A program made the position numbers and the translations under genes. Positions 35,260 through 43,897 of a stretch of 64,000 bases of DNA are shown piece by piece (positions within the stretch are counted from its first letter, which is position 1; every line of letters starts with the position of its first letter). The stretch is taken from positions 1 to 64,000 of the forward strand of contig DAOTWP010000132.1 of assembly GCA_034435675.1 (NCBI GenBank). The letters run 5' to 3'. The DNA comes from DAOTWP01 sp034435675 (GTDB taxonomy: Bacteria; Chloroflexota; Anaerolineae; Aggregatilineales; Phototrophicaceae). The notes under the pieces were generated by a model. It saw nothing but the letters and a program-made list of their open reading frames with translations, did not search any database and was not told the origin of the DNA.

Positions 35260-36111
35260 TCAACTGCGATTAAAATCGAAACCTACATCAAAACTGAGCA
35301 GATAAAACGCCCGGTCACGCCCTTCGTGCTGTTCGCGCAGAAAATCCGTTACGATAAAGCCTTCGCCGGTGAGCATATGGAAAGCGCGGCGGACATTCTC
35401 GCGCCAGCGCTGCGCCTGTGCCTGCGACTCCTGCGCAATCTGTTCGTAATATGTTGGAATCTCCACCAGCGCAAACGACCCCTGAGGCGAGGTTAGTTCA
35501 CTGGAAGGCATGAAGCCCTCTGCTGTGGCATGCGTCGGATTGACAACCGGCGCGCCGGTTTCCAGATACTGCGACAGGGCAAGCTGGCTGCGACTTCCGT
35601 TCACCCGTTCTTCCACCCGGCGGCTGGTAATCCACCATTCGGCAAACAGCCGGTCTTCGTCAGGTGCATAATAGCTGGGCTTGTAGCGACGGCAAACAAC
35701 CCCCAGGCGGCGCACATTCAGATGCGCGTTGCGCGCCATCAGTGGGTCAAACGTCCACATAACCAGCCGCACCGCCTGCTTCTGGGCAATCTCGCGCTGT
35801 GCCAGCTTCAACTGGTAACCAATACCCTGATTGCGATACGCCGGGCGCACCACCATCTGCCGCGACGCAATCAGCAGGTTAGCCATCGCCGGGCGGTGGC
35901 TTTCTTCAATTATCGTCCCCAGAAAGCCAAACAGCAGACCGGCAATCTGCTCGCCATCCATTGCCGCCAGCACATGCCCGCCATAATTGACATACGAAAA
36001 CAGCGTGCGCGGCGACACCAGCGTTTCCGAATCCGCGCCCCAGCATTCCTGCTGAACCGCATAGGCGGCGTGCATCTCATCCATTGTATGCAGGGAACGA
36101 ATTTCGATCAT
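35260..36111 (-). CDS. GNAT-superfamily acyltransferase, COG3375-like
   Basis: 283 residues. The acyl-CoA loop is RPAYRNQGIGYQLK, preceded by a beta strand with MVV and followed by VMWTFDPLMARNAHLNVRRLG. This pattern matches the predicted GNAT family often encoded beside OSBS/NSAR enzymes. In a described D-amino-acid pathway a GNAT enzyme N-succinylates the substrate for such a racemase, so the same role is likely here by inference. ATG 36111 has AAAGGGT upstream; the open frame adds 22 residues. It lies 79 bases before the racemase gene on the same strand. Confidence 0.82.
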   Translation of the reverse strand: MIEIRSLHTMDEMHAAYAVQQECWGADSETLVSPRTLFSYVNYGGHVLAAMDGEQIAGLLFGFLGTIIEESHRPAMANLLIASRQMVVRPAYRNQGIGYQLKLAQREIAQKQAVRLVMWTFDPLMARNAHLNVRRLGVVCRRYKPSYYAPDEDRLFAEWWITSRRVEERVNGSRSQLALSQYLETGAPVVNPTHATAEGFMPSSELTSPQGSFALVEIPTYYEQIAQESQAQAQRWRENVRRAFHMLTGEGFIVTDFLREQHEGRDRAFYLLSFDVGFDFNRS

Positions 36112-36222
36112 CAACAAATTACCCTTTATGGACAGCATAAACGCTGCGGCGAAAGGCGCACCTTTGCACATCACCACCGTTTGCGCACAGTGCAGACCGG
36201 CGGCAACGGCAGCGCTTAGCGC

Positions 36223-37170
36223 TTAGATGCTGCGCGGACGGCGGCGCAGCGCATAACGCCATGAGCGCAGGAAATAGCGCTTACCCGGCATATACGTCAG
36301 CAGCGTGTCTTCCAGGCGGCGCGGGCGAAACCCAAAATAATGGAATGTGTTGCCCAGTTTCGCCACGCGATTCGTTGCCAGCAAATCAAGCCACTGGGTG
36401 GTGATAATCGAACGTGGCAGCACGCGCCCATAGAATGCTGTCGTCCAGCGCAGCAGATAGGGCGGCACCGGGACGACCAGCCGCCAGATGCGTGTAACGC
36501 GCATCACCGTGCGAATCAGGTCAGCCAGCGTGATGTACTCTGGACCGCCGAATTCAATGACTTCATCTACCGTGTTGATCGCTTCCAGACTGCGCACCAA
36601 CGCCTCAATCAGATCGTCGATATGAATTGGATGCAGCACCACTTCGCCGCGTCCGGGCATTAGAAACACGAACGGCATGGCAGTAAGCTGCATTGCCAGA
36701 TGGTTGATGAAAGCGTCTTCTTCGCCAAAAATCACGCCGCTGCGCAGAATGGTATATGCCAGACCGCTGCCGCGCACCAGGTCTTCAACCACCCCTTTGA
36801 CTTGCAGCAGAGTATAGCCTGATGCCGGGTTTGCCCCCAAATGGCTAAGGGTAATGATGCGCCCAACACGCGCCGAACGCGCCACCGTAATCAGATTGCG
36901 CGTGCCGACAATCTCGACCCGTTCCAGTGCGCGGCGTCTGCCCCACCACTGCGCATTCTCCAGATGAATGATGGTATGCACGCCCGTGGCTGCCTGAAAC
37001 AGCGCCTCATCGTCCAGCACCGTACCCACCACATAATCCGGCGGGTTATCCCACGGCAGGCGGCGCAGCCTGCTGGGCGGCAGCAGCACGCGCACCGGCA
37101 GCCCGTCTGCCATCAGCCGCGCGACAAGGTGTCTGCCTACGAATCCGGTTGCGCCTGTTACGAGAATCAC
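36223..37170 (-). CDS. NAD(P)-binding SDR, NDUFA9-like
   Basis: 315 residues. The extended/atypical SDR Rossmann motif is VTGATGFVGRHLVARL. The canonical Tyr-x3-Lys is not obvious (GYTLLQVKG is near it), which is typical of NDUFA9-like atypical SDRs. The C-terminal third is basic (KRYFLRSWRYALRRRPR). These proteins bind NADPH or reduce unknown substrates. The start is GTG with AGGAGGG at ideal spacing. Divergent from fabF. Confidence 0.8.
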   Translation of the reverse strand: MILVTGATGFVGRHLVARLMADGLPVRVLLPPSRLRRLPWDNPPDYVVGTVLDDEALFQAATGVHTIIHLENAQWWGRRRALERVEIVGTRNLITVARSARVGRIITLSHLGANPASGYTLLQVKGVVEDLVRGSGLAYTILRSGVIFGEEDAFINHLAMQLTAMPFVFLMPGRGEVVLHPIHIDDLIEALVRSLEAINTVDEVIEFGGPEYITLADLIRTVMRVTRIWRLVVPVPPYLLRWTTAFYGRVLPRSIITTQWLDLLATNRVAKLGNTFHYFGFRPRRLEDTLLTYMPGKRYFLRSWRYALRRRPRSI

Positions 37171-37364
37171 GCCTGAGCACCCTCCTGTGCGGGCGCATTA
37201 TAGCATGACGGCGCGCCGGGTTGCAGACCGTGTTGCCGCATGTCCGGTTTGGGCACCGGTTACATGCCCGGTTTCGGCGTACTGCCCCACTAAGCAGCAG
37301 TGTACAAACCGGTAAAAATACTCACCCCCGTATCCGCTGGCACTATCCCGTGTTATACATCCTG

Positions 37365-37373
37365 TGCTACACT
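37365..37373 (+). promoter_or_regulatory. Candidate extended -10 promoter for fabF
   Basis: TGCTACACT is an extended -10 (TG-n-TACACT). No good -35 box is present. It lies 43 bases before the GTG start. Confidence 0.4.
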
Positions 37374-37415
37374 ACGCCCTACTTCTATCCACATAACGTT
37401 TCAGGAGGCAAACCA

Positions 37416-38669
37416 GTGGCACGTACACGAGTCGTTGTCACCGGGTTAGGCATCATCTGCCCAACCGGCAACTCTGTGCAGGAAGCATGGGAAAATGCCG
37501 CCGGGGGCAAATCAGGCATCAACGTCATTCAAAACATTGACACCAGCGGGCTGGAAAACCACGTCGCGGGTGAGGTGAAGAATTTTGACCCTGATGCGGT
37601 TTTTGGGCGGCGCGATGCGCGGCGCACGGATCGGGTTTCGCAGTTGGCGCTGTACGCTGCCGAGCAGGCAATGCACGACGCCGGGCTGGAAGTCACCCCA
37701 GACAACCGCTACGACATCGGCTGCGTGGTTGGCACGGGCATCGGCGGCATTATCTCGCTGGTCGAAAATGTGCAGGGATTCATCGAACGGGGGGCACGCG
37801 GCGTCAGTCCGCTGGGCATCCCGATGATGCTGCCGGACAGCCCATCGGGGCGAGTGTCGATGCGCTTTGGGCTGCGCGGACCCAATTTCAGCGTGACCAC
37901 TGCCTGTGCAACAGGCAACAACTGCATTGGCGAAGCAACGGAGATTATCCGGCGGGGACAGGCGGTGGCAGCGGTGGCAGGCAGCAGCGAAGCCGCTATC
38001 ATGGGCATCACGATTGCCGGTTTCAACAACATGACCGCCCTTTCGCGTAACAATGACCCGGCAACGGCATCTCGCCCGTTCGATTTGCAGCGCGATGGCT
38101 TTGTGATTGGCGAAGGTGCGGGCATGCTGGTGCTGGAAGAACTGGAACATGCGCAGGCGCGCGGCGCGCATATTTATGCCGAAATCGTTGGCTACGGGCA
38201 TACCTCCGACGCCTACCACGCCACCGCGCCGATGGAAACCGGTGAAGGCGCAAGCGAAGCAATCCGCCGGGCGCTGACGGACGCCGCGCTGACCGTTGCG
38301 GAGATTGACTACATCAACGCGCACGGCACCAGCACCCCGCTGAACGACAAAAGCGAAACGATGGCGATTAAGACCGCGTTCGGCGAACACGCCTATGAAA
38401 TCCCGATTAGCTCAACTAAATCTGTGACCGGGCATCTGCTCGGCGCTGCCGGTTCGGTGGAAGCTATCTTCAGCATCATGGCGATGCAGCATAACTTTGT
38501 GCCGCCCACCGTCAACCTGCACAGCCCTGACCCGGATTGTGATCTGAACTACACGCCGAATGCGGGCGTTGCGCATACGATCAACCACGCGATGAGCAAC
38601 TCGATGGGTTTCGGTGGGCACAACGCCGTATTGATTTTTGGGCGGTACAGCGCCAATGGTCACGGCTAG
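37416..38669 (+). CDS. fabF: Beta-ketoacyl-ACP synthase II
   Basis: 417 residues. The Cys-His-His active site is present: VTTACATGNNC, NAHGTSTPLND and KSVTGHLLGAAGSVEA. It extends acyl-ACP chains by condensing with malonyl-ACP. The start is GTG 37416 (VARTRVVVTGLGIICP) with a perfect AGGAGG; the frame continues 65 codons upstream without family similarity. fabH starts inside the last codons of this gene. Confidence 0.96.
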   Translation: MARTRVVVTGLGIICPTGNSVQEAWENAAGGKSGINVIQNIDTSGLENHVAGEVKNFDPDAVFGRRDARRTDRVSQLALYAAEQAMHDAGLEVTPDNRYDIGCVVGTGIGGIISLVENVQGFIERGARGVSPLGIPMMLPDSPSGRVSMRFGLRGPNFSVTTACATGNNCIGEATEIIRRGQAVAAVAGSSEAAIMGITIAGFNNMTALSRNNDPATASRPFDLQRDGFVIGEGAGMLVLEELEHAQARGAHIYAEIVGYGHTSDAYHATAPMETGEGASEAIRRALTDAALTVAEIDYINAHGTSTPLNDKSETMAIKTAFGEHAYEIPISSTKSVTGHLLGAAGSVEAIFSIMAMQHNFVPPTVNLHSPDPDCDLNYTPNAGVAHTINHAMSNSMGFGGHNAVLIFGRYSANGHG

Positions 38670-39894
38670 GACTTCCCGCAACGGAAGCGGAAAAAACACG
38701 CCGGTGGGCAAACTCTTTGCGCACATTATCGGTTGGGGCATGGCAGTGCCGGACAATGTCATGACCAACCAGGATCTGGCGGCAATTGTTGAAACCAGCG
38801 ACGAATGGATTGTGGCGCGCACAGGCATTCGTGAACGCCATATCGCCACCGAACGCGACAGCACCGCCACGCTTGGGTTGAAAGCAGCAAAGAATGCGCT
38901 CGAAGTCGCCAATATCCGCCCGTCTGATCTCGATCTCGTCATTGTAGCGACCTCAACGCCGGAAAATATCTTCCCCAGCACCGCCAGTCTGATTCAGGGC
39001 TGGCTGGGCGCAACCAAAGCTGGCGCCTTTGACCTGAGCGCCGCTTGCTCCGGTTTCGTCTACGGGGTGGATATGGCAGCACAGGCGATTGCCGCGGGCA
39101 GATGCAAAAATGTGCTGGTCATCGGCGCGGAAACCATGAGCCGCATCATGAACTGGAATGATCGCGGCACGTGTATCCTGTTTGGCGATGGCGCGGGCGC
39201 TGTCGTACTGCAGGCGAACGAAACTGAGGGTGGAGTCCTGTCCGCTGTACTGCGCTCCGACGGCACCGGCTATGATCTGCTCGGTGTGCCCACAGTAGGC
39301 AGCCGTGACACGCGCGATTTTGAACCGAACGGCATTGAACACAATCTGTTCAAGATGCACATGAACGGCGGTGAAGTCTTCAAATTTGGTACGCGCGTCA
39401 TTGGCGAAAGCATCCAACAGGTGCTGGAAATGGCGGGCGTGCGTCTTGAGGAACTGTCCCTGATTATCCCCCACCAGGCAAACGAACGCATCATCCTGGC
39501 GGCGGCACGCAGCCTGAAGGTCGAAAAAGACATCTTCATGTGCAATGTAGACCGCTATGGCAACACCTCCGCCGCCTCCATCCCAATCGCCTTGTGCGAG
39601 GCAGTCCAGCAGGGACGCATTAATGAAGGGGATTACATCGCCTTCGTCGGATTCGGTGGCGGACTGGCGTGGGCATCCATGCTGATCAAGTGGGGTATCC
39701 CCAAACCGCAGGAACGTCATGCCTCCTACCTCAACCGCCGCCAGCGCGAATTCAGCTACGCGCTAACGTGGTGGCGTGCGCGCTTCCAGCGTTGGAACCG
39801 CCGCTTCAGTAACATCATGAACCGGCTGCGATTGCGGCGCGGGCGCATCAGCCGTCTGCAGCGCAAGCTCGACCAGCAGGACAGGCTGGATTGA
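38656..39894 (+). CDS. fabH: Beta-ketoacyl-ACP synthase III with a basic C-terminal tail
   Basis: About 412 residues; the catalytic part is full length. Active residues are Cys in DLSAACSGFVYG, His in IIPHQANERI and Asn in RYGNTSAASIP. FabH condenses acyl-CoA with malonyl-ACP to start fatty-acid synthesis. After WGIPKPQ there are about 60 extra residues rich in Arg and Trp (RARFQRWNRRF, RLRLRRGRI) that normal FabH lacks. The start is uncertain: ATG 38656 overlaps fabF by 14 bases, and GTG 38704 is a good alternative. Confidence 0.93.
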   Translation: MVTARTSRNGSGKNTPVGKLFAHIIGWGMAVPDNVMTNQDLAAIVETSDEWIVARTGIRERHIATERDSTATLGLKAAKNALEVANIRPSDLDLVIVATSTPENIFPSTASLIQGWLGATKAGAFDLSAACSGFVYGVDMAAQAIAAGRCKNVLVIGAETMSRIMNWNDRGTCILFGDGAGAVVLQANETEGGVLSAVLRSDGTGYDLLGVPTVGSRDTRDFEPNGIEHNLFKMHMNGGEVFKFGTRVIGESIQQVLEMAGVRLEELSLIIPHQANERIILAAARSLKVEKDIFMCNVDRYGNTSAASIPIALCEAVQQGRINEGDYIAFVGFGGGLAWASMLIKWGIPKPQERHASYLNRRQREFSYALTWWRARFQRWNRRFSNIMNRLRLRRGRISRLQRKLDQQDRLD

Positions 39895-39968
39895 AATTCA
39901 ACAGCGAGCACACGATTCAATACTTGCGAAAATGCCGTTTCTCAATGAAACAACAATGCTTTTCCCAT

Positions 39969-39974
39969 TACAAT
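39969..39974 (+). promoter_or_regulatory. Candidate -10 box before the single-domain response regulator
   Basis: TACAAT, 37 bases before ATG 40011, with no convincing -35 box. The 116-base gap may therefore give the regulator its own promoter. Confidence 0.3.
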
Positions 39975-40010
39975 CATTGCAAGAGCTGGCAGCATAAAAG
40001 GACGACAGTA

Positions 40011-40391
40011 ATGGGCAGTAAAATCCTCTACATCGAAGACACACCGCAAAATATGCGTCTGGTCAAGAAGATGCTCAATGCAGGCGGCTATGAAATGATC
40101 GGCGCAGAGGATGGCAGCAGTGGACTGGCAGCAGTGTGCGCTGAAATGCCCGATCTGATCTTGCTGGACATCAACCTACCGGACATTGACGGGCTTGAAG
40201 TTACCGGACACATTCGCCGCAACCCTGCCGTCGCGCATATTCCGATTATCGCGCTGACTGCCAACGCCATGGCAGGCGACCGAGATCGTTTTCTCAGCGC
40301 CGGGTGCGATGGGTATATTGCCAAGCCGTTCAGCAAAGCAGAACTGCTCCATGCGGTTGCCTACTATCTTGGCGAACCCATCAACAATTGA
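40011..40391 (+). CDS. Single-domain response regulator (DivK/CheY-like)
   Basis: 126 residues, receiver only. The acidic pair is YIEDTP, the phospho-acceptor Asp is in LILLDINLPDIDG, the Thr in IIALTANA and the Lys in YIAKPFS, so all functional residues are present. With no output domain it acts through protein contacts, as DivK does. ATG 40011 has AAAGGA at good spacing. No histidine kinase lies within the window. Confidence 0.92.
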   Translation: MGSKILYIEDTPQNMRLVKKMLNAGGYEMIGAEDGSSGLAAVCAEMPDLILLDINLPDIDGLEVTGHIRRNPAVAHIPIIALTANAMAGDRDRFLSAGCDGYIAKPFSKAELLHAVAYYLGEPINN

Positions 40392-40447
40392 ACCGGCATG
40401 GGCAGCGCATCAACCCGCGTGGGGTGCCAGCGTGCGCCAGAAGCGGT

Positions 40448-41344
40448 TTAAGCCCCGCTGAGGGCTGCGCCCAGCACGCTGCCCAGCCCGGCGCGAGTAT
40501 TCAGCGCCAGCGGCAGCAGCAGGTTATCAATCAGGCGGGTGCGCCCCACCCGCACCGCCATAGACGCCAGCAGCGGGTTATCGCTGGGCGCTTCCTGTTC
40601 AACCAGTGTGCGTGCGTCGGCAATGGACACATACTCCGCTTCTGCCAACGGCTCTGCCCCCAACAGGGCGAGCATCTGCTCACGCAGCACCCCCGGATGG
40701 CGCTCACCCGCTGCATACGCCGCCCCTGCCGCACCGAGTGCGCGAGATAGCACAGCAGCCGCCGGGCGCTGTTCCCCCGCCAGATAAGCATTGCGCGAAC
40801 TGAGCGCCAGCCCGTCCGCCTCACGCACAGTTGGCAGCACGACCACCTCCAGCGGCAGATTAAGATCACGCACCATTTGCCGGATGACCACCACCTGCTG
40901 GGCATCTTTCTGCCCAAAGTAGGCAAAATGCGGCTGAATCAGGTTGAACAGCTTAGCCACGACGGTAGCAACCCCGCGAAAATGCCCCGGTCGGCGCGCC
41001 CCTTCCAGCCCCTGTGACAGCGTTTCCACCGTTACATATGTCTGGAACCCCGACGGATATATGACCTCAGGGGTCGGCGTGAACACCAGATCACACCCGG
41101 CGTCAATCAGCAGCGCTAAATCACGCTGCAAATCGCGCGGGTAAGTGCTCAGGTCTTCAGTAGGAGCAAACTGAGTCGGGTTCACAAAGATGCTGGCGAC
41201 AACAACATCGTTTTCGTCGCGGGCGGCTGCCACCAGCGCCAGATGCCCCGCATGCAGTGCGCCCATCGTGGGCACAAGCCCCACACTGCCGTTGAATTCA
41301 CGCCGTACCTGCCGCAGTTGTTCCGCCGTCACGACTACACGCAT
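40448..41344 (-). CDS. panC: Pantothenate synthetase
   Basis: 298 residues, normal. The HxGH-type motif is MGALHAGHLALV, and the later motif is FGQKDAQQVVVIRQMV. It joins pantoate and beta-alanine with ATP to make pantothenate. Its ATG overlaps the panB stop by one base (TAATG), so the two are coupled. panD, which makes beta-alanine, is absent from the window. Confidence 0.96.
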   Translation of the reverse strand: MRVVVTAEQLRQVRREFNGSVGLVPTMGALHAGHLALVAAARDENDVVVASIFVNPTQFAPTEDLSTYPRDLQRDLALLIDAGCDLVFTPTPEVIYPSGFQTYVTVETLSQGLEGARRPGHFRGVATVVAKLFNLIQPHFAYFGQKDAQQVVVIRQMVRDLNLPLEVVVLPTVREADGLALSSRNAYLAGEQRPAAAVLSRALGAAGAAYAAGERHPGVLREQMLALLGAEPLAEAEYVSIADARTLVEQEAPSDNPLLASMAVRVGRTRLIDNLLLPLALNTRAGLGSVLGAALSGA

Positions 41345-42183
41345 TACAGCTCCTCCCTGAGCAGCTGCTCAACAATCGCCTCGTGCATGCTGAAGCTGTT
41401 CTCTTCACCGGGAAACTGCTGTTCACGCACATCAGCGGCGAAGCGCCGAATAGCATCGGTTATCGCATCGCCAATATTGGCGAAGCGCCGGGTGTGGCGC
41501 GGCACAAACTCGCTGAACAGCGCCAGAATATCGTGAAAGACCTGCACCTGCCCGTCACAGTACAGCCCCGCGCCAATGCCAATCGTTGGAATCGTCAGGC
41601 GCTCGGTAATCAGCTTTGCCAGCGGCGAGGGCACAAGCTCCAGCACCACCGCAAACGCCCCCGCATCCTGTACCGCGCGGGCATCACGCAGAAGCTGGCG
41701 CGCCGACTCCAGTTCGCGTCCCTGCACGCGGAACCCCCCGAACTGGTTGACACTCTGCGGGGTCAGCCCGATATGCGCCATGACGGGAATCCCGGACTGT
41801 ACGATGCGCGCAATGGTGGGCGCCATGACCTCGCCACCTTCCAGCTTGACACAGGTCACGCGCCCTTCCTGCATCAACCGCGCGGCATTGGTAAGTGCCT
41901 GCTCGAAGCTGATATTGACGCTCATAAACGGCAGATCGCCGATCACCAGCGGGCGTTCGGTCACGCGCGACACAATTTCGCAGTGGTAAAGCATATGCTC
42001 CATCGTCACCGGGATCGTGGAGTTGTGCCCCTGCACGACCATACCCAGGGTGTCGCCGACGAGCAGCGCGGGAACCCCCGCCGCTTCTGCCACACGCGCG
42101 CTGATGGCGTCATAGGCAGTCAGTACCGGGATACGCTCACCATCAAGCTTATATTTTTGGAAATCACGAATGTTCAACCGCAT
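41344..42183 (-). CDS. panB: 3-methyl-2-oxobutanoate hydroxymethyltransferase
   Basis: About 279 residues. Family motifs are PVLTAYDAISARVAEAAGV, LVGDTLGMVVQGH and MAHIGLTPQSVNQFGG. It makes ketopantoate from 2-oxoisovalerate with methylene-tetrahydrofolate. ATG 42183 has AGGA about 8 bases upstream; ATG 42192 has none. It overlaps the end of the DUF2520 gene by 20 bases. Confidence 0.96.
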   Translation of the reverse strand: MRLNIRDFQKYKLDGERIPVLTAYDAISARVAEAAGVPALLVGDTLGMVVQGHNSTIPVTMEHMLYHCEIVSRVTERPLVIGDLPFMSVNISFEQALTNAARLMQEGRVTCVKLEGGEVMAPTIARIVQSGIPVMAHIGLTPQSVNQFGGFRVQGRELESARQLLRDARAVQDAGAFAVVLELVPSPLAKLITERLTIPTIGIGAGLYCDGQVQVFHDILALFSEFVPRHTRRFANIGDAITDAIRRFAADVREQQFPGEENSFSMHEAIVEQLLREEL

Positions 42184-43072
42184 TGGTTTCATCCTGCAAG
42201 AAAAAAGCCTCTAACACGGCGGTTGAAAGCCCCCGCGCCTCAAGCAGTGGGTAGGCTTCGCGCGCCAATTGGCGATACAACCCGGCAAGCGCCGGAGACT
42301 GCTGGTGCAGCGCCTGCAGATGCGCTGCCAGCGTGCCCGTATCCAGCCGGGCAAGCGGACCGGTCAGCGCCCAGGGAATGCCGCGTTCCCGCAGATTTTC
42401 CACTGTTGCCCCCACCAGCGCATTCAATGCCTGCTCTGCAACCGCGCGCTCTGCGCCCAGACCCAGCAGCAGCCGTTCTGCCAGCGCATACAGCACGACC
42501 GTATAATTGCTGGCGAAAACCAGCGCCGCGTGATATAGCGCCTTGCTGCCAACCGGAATACGCAGCACACTGCCTTCCAGCGCCTGCACAAGCTCAGTCA
42601 GCCAGCGCAGCAGCAGCGCGTCGTCGGCTTCCAGCGCAAAAGTCACCCCGCGCAAACTGCCAGGGGCATTTGCCGCCGCGAACGGGAACGCCGGATGCAG
42701 CCCGCCCACCAGCATCCCCCGCTGCCCCGGCGACGCCAGCACCTCGGCACCATAAACGCCGGAGGTATGCACAATCGCTTTTGCATCCGCTGCCAGCGCT
42801 GCTACTTCCAACGCCGCTGCGATACCAGCAGATAGCACCGGCAGCGCATCGTCCGTCACCGTCAGCAGCGTCAGATCGGCAGCCCGCAGCACGTCCAGCG
42901 GTTCGCTGACCGCCGCCGTATGCAGTTCCGCCGCCAGCAGGCGTGCTGTTTCCGGTGTGCGATTGTAAACCGCGACAAGCCTGTACCCGGCATTTGCCAG
43001 CAGGCGTGCCAGCGTGCTGCCCACCTTTCCCGTACCGATAATCCCCAGTGTAGGCAAGTCCTGCTGCATCAT
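42164..43072 (-). CDS. Rossmann/DUF2520 oxidoreductase, candidate ketopantoate reductase
   Basis: 302 residues. An N-terminal Rossmann motif LGIIGTGKVGSTLARLL, VGGLHPAFPFA, and a helical C-terminal DUF2520 domain are visible. A similar DUF2520 protein stands next to panC and panD in Mycobacterium (from memory). It overlaps panB here by 20 bases. Ketopantoate reduction is the missing step of the local pathway, so ketopantoate reductase is an attractive inference, but the sequence does not prove it. Confidence 0.85.
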   Translation of the reverse strand: MMQQDLPTLGIIGTGKVGSTLARLLANAGYRLVAVYNRTPETARLLAAELHTAAVSEPLDVLRAADLTLLTVTDDALPVLSAGIAAALEVAALAADAKAIVHTSGVYGAEVLASPGQRGMLVGGLHPAFPFAAANAPGSLRGVTFALEADDALLLRWLTELVQALEGSVLRIPVGSKALYHAALVFASNYTVVLYALAERLLLGLGAERAVAEQALNALVGATVENLRERGIPWALTGPLARLDTGTLAAHLQALHQQSPALAGLYRQLAREAYPLLEARGLSTAVLEAFFLQDETNAVEHS

Positions 43073-43078
43073 GTCCCG

Positions 43079-43897
43079 CTACCCAACCGCCTCTGCCGCC
43101 GCTGGTGTCGGGGATGGAATCGGTGTTTCTGTCGGAATCGGTGCGCTGAGGCGAATAGTCACCTCACACGCAGCACGCAGCGTATTGGTGATGTCAAACA
43201 CAGTCAGCCGAAACCGGTAATCTCCCGGCGCATATTGGGATGGCACAAACTGCGCCAATGTCCCGGTTTCGGGCACCGGCTGCAAGTTCTCGATAATCAC
43301 AGCGTAATTGTTGAAAGTACTTGGTCCGTTCAGTTCAATCTTGTATGAAACAAAATCCTCGGTAAAGGCAGTCCCCACTACGGTAATCGGCTGGAACACC
43401 AGCAGTCCGGTGGTCGGAACTTGCAGCGTGGCGTTAGGTGTGTCACACCCGACAGCAGGCGGAAAGTTGGGCAGAATTGTCCCCACCGGTGTAGGCGTCA
43501 GGGTTGGTGTGGCAAGTACCTGCCGAATCTCGGTGGGGAAAATGCCGCCAACCGGCGTCAAGCCAATATCAGACAGCGGCGTCGGCACGACAGGCGTGAA
43601 GTCGCCATCACTGACCTGTCCCACGCGCACTGCGCTGCCCCCAGCGTTGGCGCGCAGCGTCGGCGCTACCACATTCTGCAACCCAAAGACAATCAGACTG
43701 AGTTCGACCAGCAGCACCAGCGCCGTCAGTGCATTTGCCTGCCGATAGCGTGCCAGATCACGCTCCAGTTCATAGGGCGTCGCGCGATAATCGTGCCGCG
43801 CGCGTGACCATGCCCGCCACACCACGAAGACTGCCAGCGCAATCAGGATATACAGCCCGACGGCGATTTGTTCAACGAGAAAGACAAACCCGGTCAT
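43079..43897 (-). CDS. Membrane protein with Pro/Thr linker and extracellular beta domain
   Basis: 272 residues. Two N-terminal membrane segments (about 8-27 and 56-76) are separated by a basic cytoplasmic-type loop. A Pro/Thr-rich spacer follows, then a beta domain (about 155-255) with an Ig-like pattern (VSYKIELNGPSTFNNYAVI, YAPGDYRFRLTVFDITNT), and a Pro/Thr tail. The domain resembles extracellular modules common in Chloroflexota. The function is unknown. It sits in the operon between PNP (ATGA overlap) and the DUF2520 gene. Confidence 0.78.
   Translation of the reverse strand: MTGFVFLVEQIAVGLYILIALAVFVVWRAWSRARHDYRATPYELERDLARYRQANALTALVLLVELSLIVFGLQNVVAPTLRANAGGSAVRVGQVSDGDFTPVVPTPLSDIGLTPVGGIFPTEIRQVLATPTLTPTPVGTILPNFPPAVGCDTPNATLQVPTTGLLVFQPITVVGTAFTEDFVSYKIELNGPSTFNNYAVIIENLQPVPETGTLAQFVPSQYAPGDYRFRLTVFDITNTLRAACEVTIRLSAPIPTETPIPSPTPAAAEAVG

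Noticed and set aside
33072..40391. Possible mobile island because of mixed gene functions
   Set aside because: No integrase, transposase, att repeats or unusual base composition; the genes are ordinary housekeeping types.
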